Positions 36,763 to 43,967 of a DNA stretch of 64,000 nt are shown in pieces. Source of the stretch: Sulfitobacter alexandrii (GTDB taxonomy: Bacteria; Pseudomonadota; Alphaproteobacteria; Rhodobacterales; Rhodobacteraceae); assembly GCF_001886735.1 (NCBI RefSeq), contig NZ_CP018076.1, forward strand, positions 2,232,001-2,296,000, read 5' to 3'. Each line of letters opens with the position of its first letter. Within the stretch, counting starts at the first letter, position 1. The notes under the pieces were generated by a model that was not told where the DNA came from, made no database searches, and worked only from the letters and a program-made list of their open reading frames with translations. The translations under genes were made by a program, and so were the position numbers.

Positions 36763-37416
36763 TTACTCTTTTTCGGCAGGCTTGGCCGCGGGTTTCTTGG
36801 CTGCGGGCTTCTTGGCGGCAGGCTTCTTCGCCGCGGGCTTCTTCGCCGCGGGCTTCTTCGCGGCGGTTTTCTTCGGGGCCGGCTTCGCCTCCTGTGTCGC
36901 CGGAGCTTTCGCGCCGGCCGGTTTCTTCGCCGTCGGGGCCTTTTCGGCGGCCGCCGGTGCTGCCGGTTTCGGCGCGGAAGCGGACGCTTCTTCCTCCAGC
37001 GCCTCGGCACGGGCCATCGCCTCGGCCGCTTCGCGCTGTTTGCGCTCCGCGGCGGCGCGGGCGGTCTGGGCCTGGATCTTCTTCACATCCTCGGCCCGCT
37101 GGGCGGCCAGCTTGCCGGTCTCGCTGTCGGGGTCGATATTGGTCAGCGACTTGGTCGCCGACTTTACCCCGTCCATCGCGGTGCCAAGCGGATTGGTCGC
37201 CGCCTTGAGCGAGGTGTTCAGGTTCGACGATATCTCGCGCATGCCGCTGCTGTCCGCGGCGTCGTTCATCGCATTGGTGAACTCGCGCGCCATGCCCTTG
37301 GCCTTGCCCACGAACTGCCCCACCTTGCGGAACAACACCGGCAGGTCCTTGGGGCCCACGACGATCAGCGCCACGATGCCCACGACCAACAGCTCGGTCC
37401 AGCTCATATCGAACAT
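36763..37416 (-). CDS. tatB: Sec-independent translocase protein TatB
   Basis: 217 residues. The N-terminal membrane helix and hinge ([33 protein letters not shown]) identify TatB. The amphipathic helix is followed by a long Ala/Lys/Pro tail with AAKKP repeats encoded by a 15-bp DNA repeat. Three bases separate it from tatC. It partners TatC in the receptor complex. Confidence 0.95.
   Translation of the reverse strand: MFDMSWTELLVVGIVALIVVGPKDLPVLFRKVGQFVGKAKGMAREFTNAMNDAADSSGMREISSNLNTSLKAATNPLGTAMDGVKSATKSLTNIDPDSETGKLAAQRAEDVKKIQAQTARAAAERKQREAAEAMARAEALEEEASASAPKPAAPAAAEKAPTAKKPAGAKAPATQEAKPAPKKTAAKKPAAKKPAAKKPAAKKPAAKKPAAKPAEKE
36785..36874. repeat. Six 15-bp tandem repeats within tatB
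   Basis: Six units, consensus GCCGCGGGCTTCTTC on the plus strand, code for the AAKKP pentapeptide tail of TatB on the minus strand. The two central copies are identical and the outer ones differ by 1-3 bases, so slippage could change the length of the tail between strains. Confidence 0.85.
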
Positions 37417-37422
37417 GGGTGG

Positions 37423-37686
37423 TTACACCTTGTCCCGGTTCACGCCCTTGTCGGCGACCCGGTCGGTCCGGGGATGGGTGCCGGTGTCGGTATGCTTGGG
37501 CAGTTCGGCACTGTCGACCTCGTCGACCTGCTTCGTCTCGTTCTCGCCCTCGCTGATACCCTTCTTGAAGCTCGTGATCCCCTTGCCGACTTCACCCATC
37601 AGGCTGGAAATCTTGCCGCGCCCGAAAAGCACGAGCACGACCACCGCGATCAGCAAAAGACCGGGCAGGCCAATATTGTTCAACAT
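37423..37686 (-). CDS. tatA: Twin-arginine translocase TatA
   Basis: 87 residues. One N-terminal helix ([37 protein letters not shown]) with the FGRGK hinge of TatA, then an amphipathic helix and an acidic-basic tail. The ATG at 37686 is preceded by GGGAGAG; a longer reading to 37788 is not supported. It forms the pore-like assembly of the Tat system. Confidence 0.94.
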   Translation of the reverse strand: MLNNIGLPGLLLIAVVVLVLFGRGKISSLMGEVGKGITSFKKGISEGENETKQVDEVDSAELPKHTDTGTHPRTDRVADKGVNRDKV

Positions 37687-37869
37687 GTCATCTCTCCCGT
37701 TGTCGGGGGGAATCCCCCAGTCGCCTGCCTTGTTACGGAAAAGCCGCGTCGACGGCAAAGCGCAAAGGCCGCGCCGCGTCCGGACCACCCGGTCGCAAAA
37801 CCGTGACCGCTGGGCTTGATGCGGCCTCCTGACAGGTTTATGTCAGTTGCAACCCGGAAAGACCTTTCG

Positions 37870-38550
37870 ATGCCCCGTTCCGACCGCCTGTTCGACCTTC
37901 TGCGCCTTCTGCAGGACGGTGCGTTGCACCGGGCAGAGGATCTGGCCAGGCGGATGGGGGTTTCGGTACGGACGATATACCGGGACATGGATCGGCTGGC
38001 CGCTTCGGGCGTGCCAGTCAAGGGGTCGCGCGGGGCGGGCTACGCGCTCGAGGACGCGATCACCCTGCCGCCGCTTACCCTGACCGCAAAGGAACTGGAG
38101 GCGCTGAACCTCGGCCTTGCCATCGTGGCACAGGCGGCGGACGCGGAGTTGCAGACCGCGGCGGACAGTCTGGCCGACAGGATCGACTCGGTGCTGCCGG
38201 CACAGGCAATGGCCGCCGCCGAAGCGTGGAAAACAGCGTTGAGCCCCTTTGCGGACCCTGCGCGAAACCTGACGCATCTGTCGCTTCTGCGGCCCGCCAT
38301 CCGCGCGCGCCAGAAGGTGGCGCTGACCTACACCGCCGACGACGGCTTCGTCGCCCGCCGCACCGTGCGCCCGCTGCACCTGGAATACCGGGGCCGGGTC
38401 TGGGCATTGACGGCCTGGTGCGAGGGGGTCGACCGCTTCGGCCTCTTTCGCCTCGACCGGATCGAGACGGCAGAGGCGCTGCCGGAACTTTTCGTCGATG
38501 AGCCGGGAAAGCGGCTGGCGGACTACCGACCGACGGCCGGGACGCCCTGA
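37870..38550 (+). CDS. YafY-type regulator with HTH and WYL domains
   Basis: 226 residues. An N-terminal winged helix (RSDRLFDLLRLLQDGALHRAEDLARRMGVSVRTIYRDMDRL) and a C-terminal WYL ligand-binding domain (ALTYTADDGFVARRTVRPLHLEYRGRVWALTAWCE). The ATG at 37870 gives the usual MPRSDRL start. It is divergent from the tatA promoter, with a 183-base gap. Target genes are unknown. Confidence 0.9.
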   Translation: MPRSDRLFDLLRLLQDGALHRAEDLARRMGVSVRTIYRDMDRLAASGVPVKGSRGAGYALEDAITLPPLTLTAKELEALNLGLAIVAQAADAELQTAADSLADRIDSVLPAQAMAAAEAWKTALSPFADPARNLTHLSLLRPAIRARQKVALTYTADDGFVARRTVRPLHLEYRGRVWALTAWCEGVDRFGLFRLDRIETAEALPELFVDEPGKRLADYRPTAGTP

Positions 38551-38566
38551 ATCCCGTTTCCGACGG

Positions 38567-38923
38567 CTATTTCAGCCGCCATGCGCCGCGCTGATCCGGC
38601 AGGAAGGCCTCGACGCTGGCCTGCGCGATGACGATCACCTCGACGCCCGCGCGAACGTTCAGGCCGCCGGGGACCGCGCGGACCTTGGCCTTGCCACGCG
38701 GCAACAGGGCCGCCAGTGCATCGGTATCGACCTTGTCCGGTTCCTGCACCGCCACCGTCACCTGAACACGCATCTGCGCAGGTGACAGGCCGGTCGCCTT
38801 GAAAAGGGGCAGCGAGGAGTGTCGCATCGCATCCTCGATCGCCCTTGCGCAGGCCTTGGTGTAATCCATCCCGTGCAGGTCGTTGCCCATGCCCATTTCG
38901 ATGATGATCCGCTGCTCAGTCAT
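38567..38923 (-). CDS. Lin0512 family protein (copy 2)
   Basis: 118 residues starting MTEQRIIIEMGMGNDLHGMDYTKACARAIEDAMRHSS. Homologous to the preceding gene: both share the MGxG start, a DYT motif and the QxPDKVD block before the C-terminal strand. The first 8 bases overlap the end of copy 1, showing translational coupling. Ring-forming small proteins of unknown function. Confidence 0.85.
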   Translation of the reverse strand: MTEQRIIIEMGMGNDLHGMDYTKACARAIEDAMRHSSLPLFKATGLSPAQMRVQVTVAVQEPDKVDTDALAALLPRGKAKVRAVPGGLNVRAGVEVIVIAQASVEAFLPDQRGAWRLK

Positions 38924-39269
38924 CGGCCCGCTCCATGTCGAAGGCGATGGACAGGGCGACATTCGCCATCATCGTCGGGTTGCCCTCTCCCTCCGGGCGC
39001 GGCACGTCCAGCCCGCCCGAATGCAGGTTCACGGTGACCTCGCCATAGGGAAAGACGGCGCGCAGCGCCTCGGGGTCGACCTTGTCGGGCTGCTGCACAC
39101 CCACGTCGAGGGTGATCCGCATGTCGGTCTTGTCGAAACCGAAAAGCTCGGCCAGGTTGATCGAATTGTGCCACAGGGCATCCCTGACCGCGCGCAGCGC
39201 GGCTTCGGTGTAATCGCCCCGGCGCAGGGACGATCCCATGCCGAATTCCACCATCAGAGTCTCAGGCAT
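38916..39269 (-). CDS. Lin0512 family protein (copy 1)
   Basis: 117 residues, MPETLMVEFGMGSSLRRGDYTEAALRAVRDALWHNS. The same family as the following gene. It overlaps the end of the ABC ATPase gene by 8 bases, so ATPase, copy 1 and copy 2 form a tightly coupled trio. Function unknown; probably a hetero-oligomer with copy 2 (inference). Confidence 0.85.
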   Translation of the reverse strand: MPETLMVEFGMGSSLRRGDYTEAALRAVRDALWHNSINLAELFGFDKTDMRITLDVGVQQPDKVDPEALRAVFPYGEVTVNLHSGGLDVPRPEGEGNPTMMANVALSIAFDMERADD

Positions 39270-40362
39270 CGCGGCCTCCTGTCACCGGGAAAACAAAACA
39301 CTTGTCGCGCCGGACCGTCAGCCACATGACCGAGCCGGGCTGCGGCAGGAACACGTTGGGCACCGTCGCCTTGAGCCGCAGGTTGTCATGATCGAGCACG
39401 AATTCCACCAGCGACTCGTTGCCCATGAACCGGGCCCGTTCCACCACGGCGCGCGCTGCCGTGCCATCGGTGGCGGTGGGCCGCGGCCCCTGCCCGCCAC
39501 GGTCGAAATCAATGCGCAGGTGCTGGGGCCGGAAAACGATGTCCACGTCCGTCCCGTCCGGCACGCCCGGCGCAAGGAACTGGCCGAAAGGGGTGTCGGC
39601 CAGCGCCCCTTCGACACGGGCGCGCAGCAGGTTGGCGTCCGAGAAAAAGGCGACCGCGGCCCGGTCCACGGGACGGGTGTAGACGTTGTAGGGCGCGCCC
39701 TGCATCACGATCCGCCCGTCTCGCATCAGGGCGATCTCGTCGGCCATGCGCATCGCCTCGTCCGGCTCGTGCGTGACCAGAAGCACCGCGGTGTCCTCTT
39801 CCTTGAGGATGCTCAGCGTTTCATCCCGGATGCCATCGCGCAGCCGGTTGTCCAGCCCCGAGAACGGTTCATCCATCAGCATGATGCGCGGGCGCGGCGC
39901 GAGGGCGCGGGCCAGTGCCACGCGCTGCTGTTCGCCGCCCGATAGCTGGTGCGGGTAGCCGTCGATGAACCGCTTCAGGTCCACGCGGTCGAGCAGTTCC
40001 TCGATCCGGGCGCGCTTTTCCGCGCGGGTCCCCTTCTTGAGGCCGAAACCCACGTTGTCCGCCACGCTGAGGTGCGGAAACAGGGCGAAATCCTGGAACA
40101 TGAGGCCGATCTCGCGCCGTTCGGGGGGCACGCGAAAGACCGTGTCGCAAATCAGCGCGCCGTCCACGTGAATGGTGCCGCTGTCCTGCATCTCGACCCC
40201 GGCGATCATCCGAAGGGTGGTCGACTTGCCGCACCCGGAAGGGCCGAGCAGACAGGTGACCTGCCCCGGCATGATGCGCAATGACACGCCATCGACAACG
40301 GGGCGGCCGTTGTAGGATCGCTTCAGGTCCTTGATCTCTAGTCGGGGAACTGCGGCTGTCAT
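39262..40362 (-). CDS. ABC transporter ATP-binding protein, iron(III)/FbpC-like
   Basis: 366 residues. Walker A LLGPSGCGKSTTLRMIAG, signature HQLSGGEQQRVALARALA, Walker B IMLMDEPFSGLD, H-loop VTHEPDEA. A C-terminal regulatory TOBE-like domain is present (FRPQHLRIDFDRGG). Closest by layout to FbpC/PotA-type ATPases. No permease or binding-protein gene is next to it; instead two Lin0512 genes overlap it. The partner permease must be elsewhere if this is a transporter. Confidence 0.9.
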   Translation of the reverse strand: MTAAVPRLEIKDLKRSYNGRPVVDGVSLRIMPGQVTCLLGPSGCGKSTTLRMIAGVEMQDSGTIHVDGALICDTVFRVPPERREIGLMFQDFALFPHLSVADNVGFGLKKGTRAEKRARIEELLDRVDLKRFIDGYPHQLSGGEQQRVALARALAPRPRIMLMDEPFSGLDNRLRDGIRDETLSILKEEDTAVLLVTHEPDEAMRMADEIALMRDGRIVMQGAPYNVYTRPVDRAAVAFFSDANLLRARVEGALADTPFGQFLAPGVPDGTDVDIVFRPQHLRIDFDRGGQGPRPTATDGTAARAVVERARFMGNESLVEFVLDHDNLRLKATVPNVFLPQPGSVMWLTVRRDKCFVFPVTGGRDA

Positions 40363-40434
40363 GGGTATCCGATAAAATCGCTCGGAGATCAGCTATCAGC
40401 CCGGCCCGGTCCCCGCAAGCACCGCCGCGCGCCC

Positions 40435-41556
40435 TCACGCCGTGAGGTCGAAGTCGGCCGCCGCGACATCGGCCCCGTTGACCTGAACGGTCACGCGGTG
40501 GGGGCCGGGATGGAGGGTGAAGGTGGTCGCGTCCCCCTTCATCCTGTGGGCCTTTTGCAGGATCAGGGGCCGGCCCGCCTCGATCCGCGTCGCCCTGAGC
40601 TTGAAGACCTTCTCGGTATCGTTGCCGCCGGGGCGGGCAAATCGCAGCCGGTAATCCACCACGACGGGCAGGTCCACCGATGCGGTCAGTTCCAGCGAGA
40701 ACGCGAGCTTGCCACCGATGGAAACGCTGCCGCTGTCCAGCGCCAGTACGGCGTTTACCGGAATGTCGCGCCGGTATCCCAGCAGATCGAGTGCGGCCGG
40801 ATCGCCGCGCTTGATCAGGGTGCGCAGGGCGTGCCGGGTCATCCAGGCCAGTTCGCTGTCGTCCTGCTTGCCGGCTTTGCGCCAGTCGCCAAGCCGCTCC
40901 ACCACCCGGTCCGGTTGCTTTTTGGCGATGTCATTCAGGTGGTTGGCGACCGATCTTGTCACGTATCGCGTCGGGTCCGTATGAAGCCGATCCAGAAGCG
41001 GCAGGGTCTGATCGGCGGTCAGATCGACGGCCCGCGCCCAAGGCAGGCGCGGCCGTGTGCCTTCGCTGACGAGGCGGCGGACGTGATAATTCGGGTCTTC
41101 GGACCAGCGCAGCAGCCGGTTCAGCGTCTGCTCCGGCCAGCGGTTCAGGAAGGGACGGATGTAGAATTCCATCGAGAACCGCTGCGTCGCCGCGTGGAGA
41201 AGATCCAATGCTCTCTCGCGGTGATGTTCCAGCCCGTGCCGCACCGCAAGGATACCGGGCACCGCATGAACGAAATGGCCGAAATCATCGTCCCGCAGGG
41301 CCGGGTCCAGCGGTGGCGGCATCATGGCCTCCAGCTGGTCGGCCATCAGCGGGAAATCTGGGGAAAGCTGCGGCTCGAGGCAATCGGCCATCCACTCCAG
41401 CCGTTCGAGCAGACCACGGTCGGCGAACCCGGCCAGCACCTCTTGTCGGAACGGGCCCGGGTCGAAACCCGGCAGGCCGGCGGCGTATTCTGCCGCCAGC
41501 CTGCCGATGCTGTCCGCGTTGAACAGGTGATCCTTGAGCGAGAACGCCTCGGCCAC
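40435..41556 (-). CDS. DNA alkylation repair (AlkD-like) HEAT-repeat protein
   Basis: 373 residues. HEAT-like helical pairs include EFYIRPFLNRWPEQTLNRLLRWSEDPNYHVRRLVSEGTRPRLPWA and DPTRYVTRSVANHLNDIAKKQPDRVV, the pattern of AlkD-type alkylpurine glycosylases. It starts with GTG at 41556. A beta-sheet C-terminal region (SLELTASVDLPVVVDYRLRF) follows. Whether it is an active glycosylase cannot be told. Confidence 0.85.
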   Translation of the reverse strand: MAEAFSLKDHLFNADSIGRLAAEYAAGLPGFDPGPFRQEVLAGFADRGLLERLEWMADCLEPQLSPDFPLMADQLEAMMPPPLDPALRDDDFGHFVHAVPGILAVRHGLEHHRERALDLLHAATQRFSMEFYIRPFLNRWPEQTLNRLLRWSEDPNYHVRRLVSEGTRPRLPWARAVDLTADQTLPLLDRLHTDPTRYVTRSVANHLNDIAKKQPDRVVERLGDWRKAGKQDDSELAWMTRHALRTLIKRGDPAALDLLGYRRDIPVNAVLALDSGSVSIGGKLAFSLELTASVDLPVVVDYRLRFARPGGNDTEKVFKLRATRIEAGRPLILQKAHRMKGDATTFTLHPGPHRVTVQVNGADVAAADFDLTA

Positions 41557-41560
41557 CGCG

Positions 41561-41947
41561 CTAGAGCCCGACCCCGCAGGCGCGGGTGATCGGCACGATG
41601 TCGCGTTGCAGGCGCAGACCCGCCGCCGCGTGGATGCGCGCCGCCAGACCGCCGAAATCGGCGGCAGCGCGCAGGCGTGCGGCCTTCGCCGCCCCGTTTT
41701 CGACCGCGCGCACGTAGGTCTCGGCGGCGGCGCGGCCCTTCATCCGTTCAAGCTCGCGCAGCGCACAGCCAGAGGCCGCCCGGCGCGCGGCGCTCCACCG
41801 CGCCCCGGCCGGATCGGCGCCCATCACCGTCAGCATCCGGGCATCGATCGCGCCCTGCGCCGCTTCGAGCCGCGGGAGGAGGTCGTCCGCCCGCAGGGGT
41901 TGCGTCGCGAGGCACACGACCGCGACGCAAAGCGCCAGCTTGCCCAT
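41561..41947 (-). CDS. Secreted hypothetical protein
   Basis: 128 residues with a signal peptide (MGKLALCVAVVCLATQPLRAD). The remainder is an Ala/Arg-rich helical protein with two cysteines (SGCALREL, TRACGVGL) that may pair. It lies between the alkylation-repair gene and an SDR on the same strand. No family recognised. The ribosome site is weak. Confidence 0.6.
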   Translation of the reverse strand: MGKLALCVAVVCLATQPLRADDLLPRLEAAQGAIDARMLTVMGADPAGARWSAARRAASGCALRELERMKGRAAAETYVRAVENGAAKAARLRAAADFGGLAARIHAAAGLRLQRDIVPITRACGVGL

Positions 41948-41961
41948 ACGCGAGGCCCCGG

Positions 41962-42741
41962 TCACATGGTGATGTTGGTTGCGCCGCCATCCAGCAGCAG
42001 GTTCTGACCCACGATGAAACCGGCGTGCTGCGAGCAGAGGAAGGCGCAGGCGGCACCGAATTCCTGCCGCGTGCCGTAGCGCCCTGCAGGAATGCCCGAG
42101 GCGCGTTCCTTGCGGGCCTCCTCCAGCGTGATTCCCTTGGCCTTGACCACGCTCGCGTCGAGCGAATCCGCCCGGTCCGTGGCGTGGATGCCCGGCAGCA
42201 GGTTGTTGATCGTCACCCCCGACCCGGCGACCTGCCGCGAGGTGCCCGCAACGTAGCCGGTCAGCCCCGTCCGCGCGGAATTCGACAGGCCCAGCACGCC
42301 GATGGGCGCCCGTACGGATTGCGAGGTGATGTTGACCACCCTGCCCCAGCCACGGTCCATCATGCCGGGCACCAGCGCCTTGATCAGCGCGATGGGCGCC
42401 AGCATGTTCGCGTCCAGCGCCGCGATGAAATCGGACCGGTCCCATTCGTGCCACATGCCGGGGGGCGGACCGCCCGCGTTGTTGACCAGAATGTCGATCT
42501 CGCCCGCGGCGTCGATCAGCATCTTCTGGCCGTCCTCGGTCGACACATCGGCCGCGACCGTCTTCACGGATATGCCGTGATCCGCCCGCAGGCGTTCGGC
42601 GGCAGACTCCAGCGCCTCGGCGCCCCGCGCGTTCATCACCAGGTTCACACCGGCCTCCGCCAGTGCCTCGGCACAGCCCAGCCCCAGTCCCTTGGACGAT
42701 GCGCAGACCAGCGCGGTTTTTCCCTTGATCCCCAGATCCAT
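41962..42741 (-). CDS. SDR family oxidoreductase
   Basis: 259 residues. Cofactor motif CASSKGLGLGCAEAL, NNAG, and the catalytic serine region NITSQSVRAPIG; the tyrosine position reads SNSARTGLTGYVAG, where the YxxxK motif is not obvious (SARTG), as in the 3-oxoacyl-ACP reductase-like branch called atypical SDRs. ATG at 42741 after AGGAGGAATCGG. Substrate unknown. Confidence 0.85.
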   Translation of the reverse strand: MDLGIKGKTALVCASSKGLGLGCAEALAEAGVNLVMNARGAEALESAAERLRADHGISVKTVAADVSTEDGQKMLIDAAGEIDILVNNAGGPPPGMWHEWDRSDFIAALDANMLAPIALIKALVPGMMDRGWGRVVNITSQSVRAPIGVLGLSNSARTGLTGYVAGTSRQVAGSGVTINNLLPGIHATDRADSLDASVVKAKGITLEEARKERASGIPAGRYGTRQEFGAACAFLCSQHAGFIVGQNLLLDGGATNITM

Positions 42742-42879
42742 ATCCGATTCCTCCTGATTGCTCGGCACAGACCTACCACGCCCTGCGCCGGATGCCAGCA
42801 AAACACCCTGCGCTTGACCCAACCCCGTCACAATTCTAGCTTATTCCACCGGGCAGTCCGCCTGCAGTCAGAGGTAATA

Positions 42880-43893
42880 ATGGCCCGCTCCCGTCCCGCT
42901 CCAGCGCAATCCGTTCCCGTCTACAGAGCCGACGATGTGCGGGCGACCGACGGCGCGAACATGGGCGATGCGCTTTCCTTTGCCGCCGAGCTGATGCTGG
43001 ACGACATCTACGAACTCCCCTACGGGGCCGCCCCGCTCCGGCTGTCACTGCTGCCCTCCGCGGGCAGCCGGTTCACCGTCGCCGAGGACAGCGAGGTCGG
43101 CACCACCGGTTCCGCCCTGCACCTGGACAGCGCGCTGATGTTCATGTCGCCCGACGGCCAGACCCAGGAGGCGCTGCTGCTGGTCGAGGTCGACGCGGAA
43201 GGGACGGCATCGGAAATCTTCCTGCTGCCGATGGCGCAGCTTCTGCCGCAGACCGAATACCGCCTTGTCGGCATCGACACCGAACAGCAGCGCCGGAAGT
43301 TCGCCGAGGTGGGTTGCGTTTCCTTCACCCGTGGCACCCACATCACCCTCGGCAGCGGCGAACAGCGGCTGATCGAAGACCTCGTGGTCGGCGACAAGGT
43401 CCTGACCCGCGACGACGGCGTGAAGGCGGTGCGCTGGATCGGGCAGAGTACCGTGCGCGCGGTGGGCGACTTCGCCCCGATCCGCATCGCCGCCGGAACC
43501 CTGAACAACGAGAACGACCTCATCGTCAGCCCGGACCACCGGCTGTTCATCTACCAGCGCACCGACGAAGTCGGCGCCGGCCGGTCCGAATTGCTGGTCA
43601 AGGCGCGCCACCTCGTCAACGGCTACACCGTCACGCTGCTGGATGGCGGCTTTGTGGACTACTTCCAGCTGCTCTTCGACAGCCACCAGATCATCTATGC
43701 CGAAGGGATCGCGGCGGAGACCATGTTGATCGACACGCGCACCCGCGCGATCCTCCCCGACGACCTGTCCCAAGCGCTGGGTGACGTGATCCCCGGCCAC
43801 TCGGACCTGCCGCACGCGGGGCTCGACGTGAACGAGAAGCTGCTGAAACGGCCCGACGCCGCCGAACTGCTGCGCAAGGCATCGACCCGCTGA
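42880..43893 (+). CDS. Hint-domain protein (Hint_2 type), second copy
   Basis: 337 residues from the ATG at 42880 (GAGGTAAT upstream). The N-terminal ~140 residues are an unrecognised beta-rich domain. The Hint domain starts at Cys146 (VGCVSFTRGTHITLGSGEQRLIEDLVVGDKVLTRDDG) and has LIVSPDHRLFIYQ and YFQLLFDSHQIIYAEG. It aligns along most of its length with the Hint protein at 34002. It faces the RTX gene convergently and shares a terminator with it. Self-processing ability is not demonstrable. Confidence 0.85.
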   Translation: MARSRPAPAQSVPVYRADDVRATDGANMGDALSFAAELMLDDIYELPYGAAPLRLSLLPSAGSRFTVAEDSEVGTTGSALHLDSALMFMSPDGQTQEALLLVEVDAEGTASEIFLLPMAQLLPQTEYRLVGIDTEQQRRKFAEVGCVSFTRGTHITLGSGEQRLIEDLVVGDKVLTRDDGVKAVRWIGQSTVRAVGDFAPIRIAAGTLNNENDLIVSPDHRLFIYQRTDEVGAGRSELLVKARHLVNGYTVTLLDGGFVDYFQLLFDSHQIIYAEGIAAETMLIDTRTRAILPDDLSQALGDVIPGHSDLPHAGLDVNEKLLKRPDAAELLRKASTR

Positions 43894-43915
43894 GAACCAT
43901 CGTCCAGGCGTGAAA

Positions 43916-43939
43916 AAGGGGGCCCGGACAGGCCCCCTT
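43916..43939. terminator. Bidirectional terminator between Hint and RTX genes
   Basis: AAGGGGGCC/GGCCCCCTT forms a 9-bp perfect stem with a 6-nt loop. It is A-rich on the left and ends in TT on the right, 22 bases after the Hint stop and 28 bases from the RTX stop. Confidence 0.8.
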
Positions 43940-43967
43940 GTCGGTCGCGCGACGTGTCTTTCGGCGA

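Noticed and set aside
41561..42454. Long in-frame extension of the small secreted protein gene
   Set aside because: The upstream part is antiphase to the SDR gene. The signal peptide at 41947 marks the start.
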